From positions 1 through 37,276 of the forward strand of contig JALFKC010000066.1 of NCBI GenBank assembly GCA_022775765.1: a DNA stretch of 37,276 nt. Reading direction: 5' to 3'. Position 1 is the stretch's first letter. Every line of letters begins with the position of its first letter. This document shows, in pieces, positions 18,501-26,901 of the stretch. Source of the stretch: Campylobacter sp. (GTDB taxonomy: Bacteria; Campylobacterota; Campylobacteria; Campylobacterales; Campylobacteraceae). Below the pieces are notes generated by a model. It did not search any database. It worked only from the letters and a program-made list of their open reading frames with translations, and had not been told where the DNA came from. A program made the position numbers and the translations under genes.

Positions 18501-19252
18501 TTTATAAGTTCAATATTTTCATTATTAGTTGGCTTACAATCTTTATCCTTATTTTTAGAAAATGTAATTTTATAATCTTGATTATTATTACTAACAGACA
18601 ATTTACCATCTTTTGTAATTTTTAATTGATAAAAATTGGCCACAGTACTACCGTTAGAACTTTTTACAATATCTTTATAATCTAAACTAATATTAACGAT
18701 ATTTGCACTATTACTATCAGGTATATTATAAAATTCATTATCATTTCCATAACATTGTATGGAAGATGTATTGTCACTAGAAGGTATGGAAGATGTATTG
18801 TCACTAGAAGGTATGACTTTATCTTGTGGAGAAAGATTAGCATTATCAAACGTAATAGGCGGATTTTTAGCTCTTGAACTACTATCAAGTTCAAATACAA
18901 TAGTCATATAAGATTCGTTTGGAATTTCAACATTTTGTTTTCTTTGAAACTGATTGGAATTTAAATTTTTGCACTCGTCCAAACTCATCTTACCAGGTTT
19001 AACATAAAAATTTAAATTATAACCAGGAACTAAATTTTTAGTAGACCAAGAATTAACATTTGCTTCATCAGCATTTAAATAAATATTGTACATTACCCTT
19101 TGGTTTTTTGTAATTTTGTCACTAGAAAATTGGTTCGTTAATATACCATTTTTTTGTTCTATATTTTTGCTCTTATCGATACAATCAAAACCATAAATCT
19201 GTCCACTTAAAAACAGCAATATAGCTATAACCAAAAACTTTAAATTTTTCAT
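12542..19252 (-). CDS. Giant exported protein (2236 aa), function unknown
   Basis: Begins with a clear signal peptide (MKNLKFLVIAILLFLSGQIYG then FDC), so it leaves the cytoplasm. Residues about 25-400 are Ser/Asn/Thr-rich beta-type repeats with scattered Cys; about 400-480 is a Pro-rich hinge; about 600-1000 has a beta-sandwich-like region with LYWSGMSMSRTAVD and MAGWSLVVVYNK, a pattern seen in large bacterial surface proteins with DUF11-like domains; near residue 1470 is a short charged helical stretch (EEKKKKAEDEY). Many Cys pairs suggest disulfides. The end (SRLRRW) lacks an autotransporter-type barrel, an LPXTG signal or a terminal Phe. A strong AGGAGGA site precedes the ATG. It stands alone between hpf and rpsF. 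I do not recognise its exact family; adhesin or surface layer component is inference. Confidence 0.85.
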   Translation of the reverse strand: MKNLKFLVIAILLFLSGQIYGFDCIDKSKNIEQKNGILTNQFSSDKITKNQRVMYNIYLNADEANVNSWSTKNLVPGYNLNFYVKPGKMSLDECKNLNSNQFQRKQNVEIPNESYMTIVFELDSSSRAKNPPITFDNANLSPQDKVIPSSDNTSSIPSSDNTSSIQCYGNDNEFYNIPDSNSANIVNISLDYKDIVKSSNGSTVANFYQLKITKDGKLSVSNNNQDYKITFSKNKDKDCKPTNNENIELIKGETVYVYINPTNSATTKKSGEASITFISKSNSSTCHNLLNNSQVNQVNADSDGQFKDFKISGPLSSTIRYYYTIVPITDGILEVASDNPNIKQMISKISPTNGCLLGESPTQMQVKANEKIYIYVSTTDTIINNPILKYKLTYKVDNSNVTVPTNPSTGNVDPNNASKDPTKDVIYLPNDEAILPPKDGETKKCYEGKECVNPLKPPYLAPPPLNDGTIRGYINTIETSFNKVSLVDSSGKVIKNDLFGSGSQLLINGGYIDAPTYSPDNRNSPFIGAKWQTNVPCIDSGTRERRATHFKGYRYVDVPVYICTTNKIRFGGQTVGYVRGDYTVTGAGVLDFKSTGGYFSSNYYGAKSKDGFIENSGENNLYLPPDIKSQDIVFARLYWSGMSMSRTAVDLQDESAKKTIKNYRKIKLKAENTPLENYEAKDEDIKYVYSTNSNTTNLARVCKLKGECKGSLYFVYSASVDVLDYVKGMIENNPDKTTIKVRAGDIVARTNGTNGAAAFDNDIYDPRALGGNYRWINGSLELLQTGTYFTKNMAGWSLVVVYNKNPEDPSYESLSKEEQKKYYKSKSVTIYDGFSTFFIKPSDGTRSAISQEYKFDGFFTPRTDDYEAKISTFALGNGGSSKNKIENSVWIKDAYSSNFEQVKNDFVDLYTQGNESITVENIKDKAIEKLNGPFSGVSLNTFDVNKYMKKEQYETTIKTSGKGNKCDGDLCGATNYFTMLALSTDIYEPKLCYEVTVSDIHGTENKFVAATGDILKNRVQIRNEAPADETDEKTAEVIGAKFNIRLDKNTIYIKNSMKIKDDPDNPSSHSGPGQKFRYSADNKRGLYNSSFEFDRLGDIINLKSPDSYPDRQFIEYDGKDKLDLFVGKDGGRLAKDENGNLRPNGGTFQPGEYVEVEYNTRVGEEYQEPKFYTGFQKILGGKVIPVEGIPIKACKSNPNKVVTIVDISQLKITNPNFKNSDKMDGKKDTLYSQISGKNFDGVLAFRPKLKTKDEDGSDIKENIDEDGEAKIDNEKMDAFSMLTGTLEVSLISRDLLAALEQNATRYAIDHGKDLSLARGVGCDLITDDHKIPFVWNEFNKFEYTSTKKDLTQERIRANSDKDKGKAYLTYQIKPTSHKLLEDLSVNLAAKNLTFMVTYVPAGGFRYDTECKEQYNLALDEAGNNEEKKKKAEDEYHECLKKSTDDENLKNEMDFLFEAKETFKPNLQGVYNVCNSDDFSIRPKYIKVDGFKDPLEVRQAGDVLLDGNKKQSAISEKFYAVDENDNFALGYDSNMTYKDPVKNMKYLNLTDKKNKNPNVAKYQYYFTGYNLSYIAPVLGEICYETNPAIVDVNLSTGNFKKLWDKDSMSAVILADFKNPDKKINHSEIHRRLFLNKNPSDVAIDDKYKNNAHLRYCDVNGTNCQDTFSYYNIGYARMKIYDDSWTYADQAKDDCVVGSTSNDPNEDPDKKAGEVGRIGCDISTYIDYNSINWGGNGDETKDIKKQFENAKFIAVPIEVPGKYKGNKDKNIHDKVKLYTNKNTYIPLKFTYDHLEANISNLANAKSHNGYSYTFFNGLNSLPIGNVPTAESINMGARLTIDMYALMANYIEKTSSGNNISHRIIPTLYSDKCFSNDVSFGVRLNFSCNAPTNDVTGIRCRGISDEGNYTGLNSVRGLRANLDMNHADKNVTFTRDSGNMTINYLKSTFKDGKFDKGAINFNFDRSFSDGPQNPIRIVAEDFIQSSPVRETKNPDGIVAKNPNLAQVYSYDDRNTTNIINSTTTSPINNYADFYFGYVNSYEPNIENVAKDTIRTVDIDTFVYCADSSNNAVGVLNCNSFSLINGAIIGNDSDKARFFINRGERFNTTSDVALYFVNRYEASNDQKIKIDDLPAARRLLNTTGAPIPESISISATGSGKIQEYIKVYTQPYFLLNDGIASDPTKAGVGNYNTFNIEFADISQWAGQGGTRGGDDVGIYMDKSNAGARQELNAPSRLRRW
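18757..18810. repeat. 27-bp direct repeat inside the giant protein gene
   Basis: Two identical 27-bp units (18757-18783, 18784-18810) encode a nine-residue duplicate IPSSDNTSS near residue 150-170. In frame, so slippage would change length without killing the gene. Confidence 0.95.
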
Positions 19253-19277
19253 CTCATTCCTCCTATAAAAGGCTAAA

Positions 19278-19331
19278 TTTAGCCAAATCTTACGTATAAA
19301 ATTTGGCTAAATTTACCCCGCACAAGGCGGG
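19278..19331 (-). terminator. Two hairpins between hpf and the giant protein gene
   Basis: First after hpf is CCCGC/GCGGG (19317-19331); then an 11-bp stem TTTAGCCAAAT/ATTTGGCTAAA (19278-19288 with 19301-19311). Either could end hpf transcription; the second is only about 25 bases from the next start codon and could also shape the 5' leader of the giant gene. Confidence 0.55.
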
Positions 19332-19342
19332 AGCTGTTTGGA

Positions 19343-19873
19343 TTAGTAAAGGCCAAATTTGCCATCTTTTCTTTTGTATAGTACTCTAAGTTTAGCATCT
19401 ATGTCGTTAAAAACAATGAATTGATCTTCGCTATTTTTTAACTTTTTGAGAGCTTCGTCGATTTCTAGTGGTTTATAAAGTTCAAGCTCGATTGGAACTA
19501 TCTCATCAGCCTCAAAGTCGCTTATAGCGTTAGCTCTATCAAGCACCATCTCTTTAAGCTCATCTTTGTTTTTGTGAGTAGTAGCTTTGTCATGATGGCG
19601 ACGAAGAACTTTGGAAGCTCTGTCCGCGATACTATCAATTGCAGCGTATAGGTCCTTGTCTTTGCCACCGATGACGATAGTGTCTTTGCCTGCTAAATTT
19701 AGAGCTAAATCTACATTAAAGCCTTTTTTGCCTTGTCTTTCGTCAGCTGAGATTACGCACCTTGCAGATATTATATCAAGGCCATATTTTTCTAACGCCT
19801 CAAATGCACTGTAAGCGTAGTTTTTGATCGGCTCAGTCAATTCGAATTGTTTGCCTACTAGATTAATATTCAT
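19343..19873 (-). CDS. hpf: Long-form ribosome hibernation promoting factor
   Basis: A 176-residue HPF/RaiA-family protein. The N-terminal domain (about 1-100: MNINLVGKQFELTEPIKNYA ... GGKDKDLYAAIDSIADRASK) binds the decoding site of idle 30S subunits; the C-terminal domain (about 118-176: IVPIELELYKPLEIDEALKK ... FVFNDIDAKLRVLYKRKDG) dimerises ribosomes into 100S particles, so this is the long form. I chose the ATG at 19871-19873, seven bases after AAAGGA, rather than the ATG at 19886-19888, which overlaps the stop of the upstream pseudopilin and would read through that ribosome site. Confidence 0.93.
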   Translation of the reverse strand: MNINLVGKQFELTEPIKNYAYSAFEALEKYGLDIISARCVISADERQGKKGFNVDLALNLAGKDTIVIGGKDKDLYAAIDSIADRASKVLRRHHDKATTHKNKDELKEMVLDRANAISDFEADEIVPIELELYKPLEIDEALKKLKNSEDQFIVFNDIDAKLRVLYKRKDGKFGLY

Positions 19874-19887
19874 TTTGTTTCCTTTCA

Positions 19888-20349
19888 TTATGGTATAGCG
19901 GTAGTTCTATAGACATACCTTAGGTTTGGGTCAGAATTTGGAGTGCCCTCGACGACTACATCTATGATGGCGGCGTTATAAGATATCTCAGTAGCAGGAT
20001 CTATAGATATACTATTTGGTAAGCGGTGAGCTACACTACATGGGCCAATACCATTGACGATAGTGTTATTTGCATAATAGAGATCAACTTTTATCTTGTA
20101 TAGTGGGGTATTGGCGTTTGGATAAAAAATCACTACCTCTTCTAGGCAATTTTGGGTATAGTCGTGCATCTGCATAGCCATAATGGTATAATCTACAGCG
20201 TTTAGTGCTAAAATTTCAGCTTGCTCTTTGAGATATACATCGCCTGCTTGTTTGGCTGATTTACTAGCAAAAGATAATCCTAAAGCTCCTATTGTAGCTA
20301 CAAGAACTATAAATATCATTGCCATTATAAGTGCAAAACCTCTTTTCAT
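19888..20349 (-). CDS. Pseudopilin-like protein (PilX/GspK-like N-terminus)
   Basis: A 153-residue exported protein with a type IV pilin-like start: MKRGFALIMAMIFIVLVATI, a short basic leader followed by a hydrophobic helix, but Phe-Ala rather than the usual Phe-Thr and no Glu at position 5, as in minor pilins that cap the pseudopilus. The rest is a small periplasmic domain with one Cys pair (CLEE, GPCSV). It overlaps the upstream pseudopilin by ATGA. Probably part of the DNA-uptake or type II-like machinery with its two neighbours; exact role not resolvable. Confidence 0.65.
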   Translation of the reverse strand: MKRGFALIMAMIFIVLVATIGALGLSFASKSAKQAGDVYLKEQAEILALNAVDYTIMAMQMHDYTQNCLEEVVIFYPNANTPLYKIKVDLYYANNTIVNGIGPCSVAHRLPNSISIDPATEISYNAAIIDVVVEGTPNSDPNLRYVYRTTAIP

Positions 20350-21257
20350 AATATCACCTTTGCTTTACAAACTCTAAAATCAAATCTACTATCTTTTACA
20401 CCTTCTAACTCTGGGTCTTTGACACATATTTTCATATCAACACTTCCATAATTACCACGAAATCTAAACATAGTGACATTATTAGCTAAAATTTGATGAT
20501 TTGTATTGGTATTAAAATAATCTGTGTATTCCTCATTATCCCATGGTCTATAATCATAAAACAAAACTAGATCAAATGTCCCATCGGCTCTAATACCCCC
20601 TTCTGTAAAATGCCCTGTAGTTTCATCTACAAGCCCTGGTGCTATAGTATAAGCAGTTTGTACCATATAATATATAGAACTTGTATTTGTTGGTAAAGTA
20701 GTAAATGTTATAGGCGTTGTACTATCCTTATCAATAGTAACTTTTCCAACATCTGAGACAATACCACTTTTATCATATCCCCAAGAACCTACTCTAGATA
20801 CTGCGGAATCAAAAATAATAGCCACATTGTTAAAATCAGTACTTTTATAGCTATTAAAATTACTTCCTGGTGTTGCCACTGATTTTGATAGTGCAACTTC
20901 TGTTGTGTGATTTGGAAGTATTCCACTCCATCCAGCAACACTCGGTGCTGGTTGATTAAATCTAGTATATTCGTATATGCCTATCCATTCAAGAGTTCTA
21001 TGCCTATCTGTCGTCTCATCTAAAGTAACATTTGAAACTCCTGGGCCTCTAGCGATGGCAGTAGCACGAACTCTATCGGCAAAAAGATTTGAAATTTGAT
21101 CGAGTAAAATTTGACTTTGGCTCTCAAGTTTATCAACGCTTCTTGAAAATATATAATTTGTATACATATTGGTATATATATTGACAGTAAATAATGATAT
21201 GATGCCAAGGACAACGATTACAAAAATAATCTCTATCATAGTAAAAGCTTTTTTCAT
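20346..21257 (-). CDS. Pseudopilin with prepilin signal
   Basis: A 303-residue protein starting MKKAFTMIEIIFVIVVLGII, a classic class III prepilin leader: basic residues, a cleavage site before the Phe, Glu at +5 (FTMIE) and a hydrophobic alpha-1 helix. PilD-type peptidase would process it and it would join a pseudopilus. The long periplasmic part is Ser/Thr-rich with two Cys near the C-terminus (MKICVKD, FRVCKAK). Sits in a three-gene pseudopilin cluster, 12 bases after the previous gene. In C. jejuni natural transformation genes lie near proC, which supports a competence role by recollection only. Confidence 0.75.
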   Translation of the reverse strand: MKKAFTMIEIIFVIVVLGIISLFTVNIYTNMYTNYIFSRSVDKLESQSQILLDQISNLFADRVRATAIARGPGVSNVTLDETTDRHRTLEWIGIYEYTRFNQPAPSVAGWSGILPNHTTEVALSKSVATPGSNFNSYKSTDFNNVAIIFDSAVSRVGSWGYDKSGIVSDVGKVTIDKDSTTPITFTTLPTNTSSIYYMVQTAYTIAPGLVDETTGHFTEGGIRADGTFDLVLFYDYRPWDNEEYTDYFNTNTNHQILANNVTMFRFRGNYGSVDMKICVKDPELEGVKDSRFDFRVCKAKVIL

Positions 21258-21269
21258 TATTATCTCCTT

Positions 21270-22058
21270 TTAATTGTTGTCCCCCAAAGGTGCTATATTA
21301 AAAGCAAAAGTTCTAAGAACTGTTGAAAAAGTACTGTTGTTATCTGTAGCAGTGATAATAACGCTTTTGATATTACTTACTCGATTGCCTGGATCTGTAG
21401 GATCTATAGCTGGAAAAACAATGCATATCTTTTGACTATTTATATAACCATTTCTACCATTATTGCAATTCATCTCCCCAGGTAAATTTATTAATCTATC
21501 ACTAACATAATTAACCGCAACACTTATACGTGCGTCTGTAACAAAATCACCATCATCTATAAAAGAACGAATTCGATAATTTCTATTTTGAAAATCATCT
21601 ATATCATTAAAGGGATCAGGACCATTACTAACAGCTTTAAAATTAGCATATGGTGTTGGATTAAAATTAGCATCGGCCACTAAAGTGGTAGTATCTACAC
21701 CAGTTGCATTTAATGCATAGCCTCGCCTTGAAGGTCCTATACCGAGCCTATTGGCAGTATCACCAGTGGTGTCACCATTAGCTATTTGGTTATGAAGTGG
21801 GACCTTATTATTCCAATCGCCACAACTTTTATAATCAGTCACATCTTTGCAAATCTCTATGCTACCATAAGCTGCACTATCCCATGGAAACTTCATCATC
21901 ATCAATGCTTCTGATTTAGCGTGAAAGATTAGCTCTTGTTTAAGAGCCATTTCGTTTGATTGCTGCGACATAATCACTATTCTAGGAAGTGCGGCAATGC
22001 CTATAGCCATCACAACTATAGTCAAAACCAGCTCAAGTAAAGTAAAACCTTTTTTCAT
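21270..22058 (-). CDS. Pseudopilin with prepilin signal
   Basis: A 262-residue protein starting MKKGFTLLELVLTIVVMAIG, with the canonical GFTLLE prepilin cleavage site (Gly-Phe, Glu at +5) and hydrophobic helix. Four or more Cys in the periplasmic part (ICKDVTDYKSC, EMNC, KICIVF) suggest disulfides. First gene of the pseudopilin cluster and larger than typical GspG, so a minor pseudopilin is likely. Type II secretion or competence cannot be separated from this sequence; no ATPase or inner membrane platform gene is in the window. Confidence 0.75.
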   Translation of the reverse strand: MKKGFTLLELVLTIVVMAIGIAALPRIVIMSQQSNEMALKQELIFHAKSEALMMMKFPWDSAAYGSIEICKDVTDYKSCGDWNNKVPLHNQIANGDTTGDTANRLGIGPSRRGYALNATGVDTTTLVADANFNPTPYANFKAVSNGPDPFNDIDDFQNRNYRIRSFIDDGDFVTDARISVAVNYVSDRLINLPGEMNCNNGRNGYINSQKICIVFPAIDPTDPGNRVSNIKSVIITATDNNSTFSTVLRTFAFNIAPLGDNN

Positions 22059-22170
22059 TTTATAAACCCTATCTAGCCAAAATTTGTGCCATTATACTAT
22101 ATTTTGTGCTAAAAAACAATTTAATTTAATAAAATAACAATGTAAATTTAAATCTCAAGGCAAATTTAGC

Positions 22171-22194
22171 CTGTAAATTTGCCTAAATTTACAG
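22171..22194 (-). terminator. Hairpin after proC
   Basis: CTGTAAATTT/AAATTTACAG with a four-base loop lies just past the proC stop; the distal arm is T-rich on the minus strand. Confidence 0.6.
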
Positions 22195-22196
22195 AC

Positions 22197-22931
22197 CTAT
22201 TCGCCCTTTGAACTCGCCTCTACAGCTTTAAAAAATGCACTCCTAACCCCGCACTCTTCTAGGGCTGCAATGCCTTTGATAGTAGTGCCACCAGGTGAGC
22301 AAACTCTCTCTTTTAAAAGTGCAGGATGAGAGTGTGTTAAAAGCCTATCCATACTAAAAAATAGTCCATTTACTATATCTGATGAAAGGTCGTTTCTAAG
22401 GCCAGCTTTAACGCCAGCATTTGCCAAAGCCTCAGCCACAAGTGCAAGGTAGGCTGGTGCACACCCGCTTAAAACTCCTGCAACATTAAATGAGTTTTTA
22501 TCACCTGCGTCAAAAACTCTGCCAAACTCACTAATGATTTTAAGAGCAGTTTCACGCTTAGAAGTGGCGATATATGGCGTAAGCGAGGCTTTATAGCTTG
22601 CGGCAATATTTGGCATACAACACAGCTTTTCTCTAGCCGCAATCCCGTCCAAATCCTCCAAATATGTCCTAGCAAGTATGCTAATTAGGCAGTTTGCCTC
22701 TCCTTTTAGCTTAAGCCCTATGCTAGCTAGTGCGTAAGGCTTAAAAGCTAGGATGATATTTTTGTCGGTTATATCAAAGCTTTCACTATAAGTTCCTATC
22801 TCAAAGCCTTGAATTTTGAAGCTTTGAAGTTTAGCTTCATCTCTACCAATTATTGTAACCTTAAATTTATCTTTGATCCCATTTGCAATAGCTGTAGCCA
22901 TCGCTCCACTACCTAGTATATAAACTTCCAT
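22197..22931 (-). CDS. proC: Pyrroline-5-carboxylate reductase
   Basis: A 244-residue ProC, catalysing the last step of proline synthesis with NAD(P)H. The Rossmann dinucleotide loop is ILGSGAMATAIANG near the start; LAFKPYALASI, CCMPNIAASY and the C-terminal substrate/dimer motif LLKERVCSPGGTTIKGI are family hallmarks. Slightly short of the ~270 residues common in enterics, as in other epsilonproteobacteria. I prefer the ATG at 22929-22931, six bases after AAAGG, over the ATG two codons upstream that abuts the ribosome site. Divergent from bamD. Confidence 0.95.
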   Translation of the reverse strand: MEVYILGSGAMATAIANGIKDKFKVTIIGRDEAKLQSFKIQGFEIGTYSESFDITDKNIILAFKPYALASIGLKLKGEANCLISILARTYLEDLDGIAAREKLCCMPNIAASYKASLTPYIATSKRETALKIISEFGRVFDAGDKNSFNVAGVLSGCAPAYLALVAEALANAGVKAGLRNDLSSDIVNGLFFSMDRLLTHSHPALLKERVCSPGGTTIKGIAALEECGVRSAFFKAVEASSKGE

Positions 22932-23064
22932 ATCCATCCTTTCAAATTCAATGTGAAATTATAGATAAAATTGATAAATTTTACAAAAATCGCACTTTTA
23001 TTGCTTCATTAATCATAAATATAGTAAAATTAAAATTTAATTATAAATCTCAAAAAGGAAATTT

Positions 23065-23709
23065 ATGAAATATGCCAAATTTACTTTGATATTCTTAGTC
23101 GTAGCTTTTTTAATTGGATGCAATACCAAAAGCTCATCAGGGCTCTTTAATCTCCCACCTGAGGGCTGGTACCATGAAATTTTATCAGACCTTAAAAACA
23201 AAGATTTTGAACAAGCCGAGAAGCACTATGTCTCATTTTCTAGCGAACATATCAATTCACCACTGCTTGAACCAACACTTCTTATAATGGTGCAAGCCTA
23301 CATAGAAGATGAAGAGTATGTCAAGGCTAATGAGTATATTGATGAGTATATCAAAAGATTTGGTGACGCATCAAATATCGAGTTTGCTCAGTATCTAAAA
23401 ATCAAGGCTAACTATGAGTCATTTATCAGACCAAACCGCAATCAAGGTCTTATGCAACTAAGTATCAATCAGATCAATGATTTTCTCACAAGATACCCAA
23501 ATAGCGAATTCGGGCCACTTGTAGAGACAATGAAAGTTAAGTTTAAACTAGCCAACCACTACCTAGATATGAATATCCAAGATCTATATGAAAGAACTGG
23601 CAAGAAAACTTCAGCTGAAATTTACAAACAAAGAGTTGAAAACTCAGCTATGAAAGACGCTAATCTTCAGCCCCCAGAACTTCCGTGGTATAGGTCGATA
23701 TTTGAATAA
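23065..23709 (+). CDS. bamD: Outer membrane assembly lipoprotein BamD
   Basis: A 214-residue lipoprotein: signal peptide with lipobox FLIGC (Cys19), then TPR-like helices (DFEQAEKHYVSFS, EYVKANEYIDEYIKRFGDA, QLSINQINDFLTRYPNSEFG). BamD works with BamA in inserting outer membrane proteins. Length and repeat pattern agree with the family. A good AAAGGA site precedes the ATG. It is nine bases upstream of lon, an arrangement I recall from other Campylobacter. Confidence 0.9.
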   Translation: MKYAKFTLIFLVVAFLIGCNTKSSSGLFNLPPEGWYHEILSDLKNKDFEQAEKHYVSFSSEHINSPLLEPTLLIMVQAYIEDEEYVKANEYIDEYIKRFGDASNIEFAQYLKIKANYESFIRPNRNQGLMQLSINQINDFLTRYPNSEFGPLVETMKVKFKLANHYLDMNIQDLYERTGKKTSAEIYKQRVENSAMKDANLQPPELPWYRSIFE

Positions 23710-23718
23710 AGGAGAGAA

Positions 23719-26091
23719 ATGTTACAAATAAATGAAGCACAAACTTTTCCAATGGAACTGCCTATAATAGTAGAAGATGAGCTGTTTTTATACCCATTTA
23801 TGATAACTTCTATATTTTTAGGCGATGATGAAAATTTAAAAGCCCTAGAACTAGCCATTAAAAATAGATCAATGGTGATGGTAGTGCCATCAAAGAGCGA
23901 TTATAGTGGTGCTAGAGACTTTAAACACATATATAAAGCTGGCGTCATCGGCAATATAATGAGACGCATAAATATGCCTGATGGCAGGGTCAAAATCCTT
24001 TTTCAAGGGGCGTTAAAAGGTGAGATAAAAGCTGAAATCTCAGCCGATCCGCTCGTTGGAAGTGTGGATATAATAGATACTAAATTTAGCAATAAACTCA
24101 AAGTCGAAGCTCTTTTGAATGTCCTAAAAGAACGCATTGTCAGTCTATCAAATATCACTCATCTTTTTCAGCCCGATCTTTTGAAAAATATAGAAGAGAG
24201 TAGCGACGCAAATAGAGTGTGCGATCTCATACTAAACTCACTTCGTCTCAAAAAAAGCGTGGCTTATAGATTTTTTATCCAAACAGATATGGAAAAGAAA
24301 ATTTTTGATTTGATTGATTATGTGAGCGAAGAGATTGAGGCAAATAAACTAGAAAAAGAGATAAAAACCAAGGTGCACTCTAAGATTGAAAAGACGAATA
24401 AAGAGTATTTTCTAAAAGAGCAGCTAAGGCAAATTCAAAAAGAGTTAGGAAGCGATAACGACAAAGAAGAAGAGATCAAAGAATACCGCAAAAAGCTTGA
24501 GATCAAAAAGCCATTTATAAGCACCGACGCTTACAAAGAGATAAACAAACAGATCGATAAATTTGCTAGAGTTCATCCTGATTCAGCAGACGCAGCGGTG
24601 GTGCAAAGCTACATTGACTGGGTTTTGGAAGTGCCGTTTGAGAAATTATCTAAGAAAAATCTCTCAATTGATGATGTCAAAAAAGAGCTTGATAAGGATC
24701 ACTACGGGCTTGAAAAACCAAAAGAGAGAATAGTTGAGTATTTTGGATTAAGAGAGCTTTTGGAACTTAGGGGGCAAAGTTCCAAAATCAACAACGGCAT
24801 AATTTTATGCTTTGTAGGGCCCCCTGGCGTTGGTAAAACTAGTCTAGCTAACTCTATCGCAAACGCCCTAAAACGAAGCCTAGTGCGTATAGCTCTTGGT
24901 GGGCTTGAAGATGTAAATGAGCTAAGGGGGCATAGAAGAACCTATGTTGGGGCGATGCCTGGTCGTATAACTCAAGGGTTAATTGAAGCTAAAGAGATGA
25001 ATCCGGTGTTTGTATTAGATGAGATAGATAAAATCTCTAAAAATTTCAGAGGCGATCCGACTGCGGTTTTGCTAGAGATATTAGACCCTGAACAAAATAG
25101 TAAATTTAGGGATTATTATCTAAATTTTGACATAAATTTAAGCAAAATCATCTTTGTAGCTACCGCAAATGACGCTTCGATGATACCAGCCCCACTTAGA
25201 GATAGGATGGAGTTTATATTCTTAAGCTCATACACACCACAAGAAAAGTATCAAATCGCCAAACGCTACCTAATCCCTCAAGAACTCACCAAGCACGGCC
25301 TTAAAAACTCAGATGTCACAATAAGCGATAGTGGTCTAAAGTTAATCATCAGCGACTACACTAGAGAGAGTGGCGTGAGAAATCTAAGGCGAAAACTAGC
25401 TGATATATTTAGGAAAATCGCGGTTGAAATTCTAACCAAAAAAGTAACTGATAAGGTTAATATCTCAGTTAAAAATCTAAACAACTACCTAGATAAAAAG
25501 GTCTATGAGATAGATGCGGTGGATAAAAAAGATGTCGTTGGTGTGGTAAATGGGCTAGCTTGGACTAGCGTTGGTGGCGATATCTTGCAAATCGAAGCTA
25601 TCAAAATCAAAGGCAAAGGCAAACTAAGCATAACCGGCCAACTTGGCGATGTGATGAAAGAATCCGCTCAAATCGCCCATAGCGTGGTAAAAGTGTTAAT
25701 TGATGAAAAGAAAATCAAGGTTAAATCTGATGAAGAGCAAATTTATAACCTTTATGACCTTCATATCCATGTCCCTGAGGGTGCTACGCCAAAAGATGGA
25801 CCGAGTGCTGGCATAACGATGGCTACAGCAATCGCTTCGATACTCTCAGACCAAAAGGTTAAACACGATATAGCAATGACTGGCGAACTAACCTTGCAAG
25901 GCAAAGTCCTTCCAATAGGTGGGCTCAAAGAAAAATTAATCGCAGCCCACAAGGCCAAAATCAAAACCGCTCTAATTCCACACAAAAACTACAACCGCGA
26001 CCTTGATGATATCCCTGAAGATGTAAGAAAAGATATGCAAATTCTACCTGTAGATACGATAGAGGATGTGCTAAAACTAGCACTTTGCTAG
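23719..26091 (+). CDS. lon: Lon ATP-dependent protease
   Basis: A 790-residue bacterial (LonA) protease, which unfolds and degrades damaged and regulatory proteins in the cytoplasm. In order: N-terminal substrate domain (1-200), coiled-coil (about 200-300, [19 protein letters not shown]), AAA+ domain with Walker A GPPGVGKT (367-374) and Walker [10 protein letters not shown], and the protease domain with catalytic Ser696 in [10 protein letters not shown] and Lys739 in GGLKEKL. All key residues are intact. Starts behind GGAGAG, after bamD. A terminator hairpin follows. Confidence 0.98.
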   Translation: MLQINEAQTFPMELPIIVEDELFLYPFMITSIFLGDDENLKALELAIKNRSMVMVVPSKSDYSGARDFKHIYKAGVIGNIMRRINMPDGRVKILFQGALKGEIKAEISADPLVGSVDIIDTKFSNKLKVEALLNVLKERIVSLSNITHLFQPDLLKNIEESSDANRVCDLILNSLRLKKSVAYRFFIQTDMEKKIFDLIDYVSEEIEANKLEKEIKTKVHSKIEKTNKEYFLKEQLRQIQKELGSDNDKEEEIKEYRKKLEIKKPFISTDAYKEINKQIDKFARVHPDSADAAVVQSYIDWVLEVPFEKLSKKNLSIDDVKKELDKDHYGLEKPKERIVEYFGLRELLELRGQSSKINNGIILCFVGPPGVGKTSLANSIANALKRSLVRIALGGLEDVNELRGHRRTYVGAMPGRITQGLIEAKEMNPVFVLDEIDKISKNFRGDPTAVLLEILDPEQNSKFRDYYLNFDINLSKIIFVATANDASMIPAPLRDRMEFIFLSSYTPQEKYQIAKRYLIPQELTKHGLKNSDVTISDSGLKLIISDYTRESGVRNLRRKLADIFRKIAVEILTKKVTDKVNISVKNLNNYLDKKVYEIDAVDKKDVVGVVNGLAWTSVGGDILQIEAIKIKGKGKLSITGQLGDVMKESAQIAHSVVKVLIDEKKIKVKSDEEQIYNLYDLHIHVPEGATPKDGPSAGITMATAIASILSDQKVKHDIAMTGELTLQGKVLPIGGLKEKLIAAHKAKIKTALIPHKNYNRDLDDIPEDVRKDMQILPVDTIEDVLKLALC

Positions 26092-26107
26092 GGATTTGAT
26101 GACGCGT

Positions 26108-26147
26108 AAATTTGGCAAACTTGAAAGTTTGTCAAATTTTATTTTTT
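26108..26147 (+). terminator. Rho-independent terminator of bamD-lon
   Basis: Stem AAATTTGGCAAAC/GTTTGTCAAATTT (one G-T pair, six-base loop) followed by a T-rich run, 17 bases past the lon stop. Confidence 0.85.
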
Positions 26148-26901
26148 GAAAATTATATTATTTTGAGATTTATTTAGAGTTAGCATTTTGCTCTATGAGA
26201 TAAATTTAAGCTAAAAAATTAAGTAAATTTTACTCATCATATCTCTTTTGCTTTTTAGCTAAAATAAGCTCTTATATCTATCTTTTTGTATATTTTAACC
26301 ACTAAATTTGATATCTTTTGGTGGTTATTTGATATTAGAATTTAATCTCTTTTGAAACTCGTTTGAAAATTTATTTGAAAATTTGCCCGGTAAATTTGAA
26401 TAAATTTTTGTTAATTTTGCTATTTTTACTGTTTTTTATCTAAACAAAATAGCTTAAATTCTTAAAAATTTAACTTTTTAATTTAATTTATAACCAACCA
26501 CAAAAGGCATAATAACTAAATTTTAATACAAATTATAAGCAAATATTTCACCTAATTAATTATCGATTAATTTTTGATTTTTATTTTTTCAAAAATTTAT
26601 CTGAGTTTTATTGCAAGAAGTGTTTATCAAAATTTTTAGAGTTATACATCCCGCTCTCGTAGGCATTAAATTAGCCTTATACGCATTTTCGCACTTTTGT
26701 ATATCCGCTCTGATAACCTATATTTTTAAAGTTATTTTTCGTTATTAAAGTGCGTTATAGTTTAAATTTTATCACTTAGCTTAATAATTTATTAAAAATT
26801 AACAATCAAACTTTAAAAAATTAAAATTAGCGATAATTATGTCTAAAATTAACCCAAACAATATATCAATCGCTCAAATTTAACACAAATAACTAATAAA
26901 T
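26148..26901. other. AT-rich intergenic region between lon and argJ
   Basis: About 750 bases between two convergent genes with no convincing open frame on either strand, no tRNA-like cloverleaf and no array. One inverted repeat, TAACCAC/GTGGTTA (26296-26302 with 26321-26327) followed by TTT, may be a terminator. The rest is very AT-rich with short repeats such as TTTGAAAATTT. I see nothing else. Confidence 0.6.

Noticed and set aside
23719-26091. Phase-variable homopolymer tracts in genes of the window
   Set aside because: No G or C run of seven or more was seen anywhere; the A/T runs present are normal for this base composition.
26148-26901. Possible origin, sRNA or tRNA in the lon-argJ gap
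   Set aside because: I could find no tRNA fold, no cluster of DnaA-box-like sites and only one weak inverted repeat.
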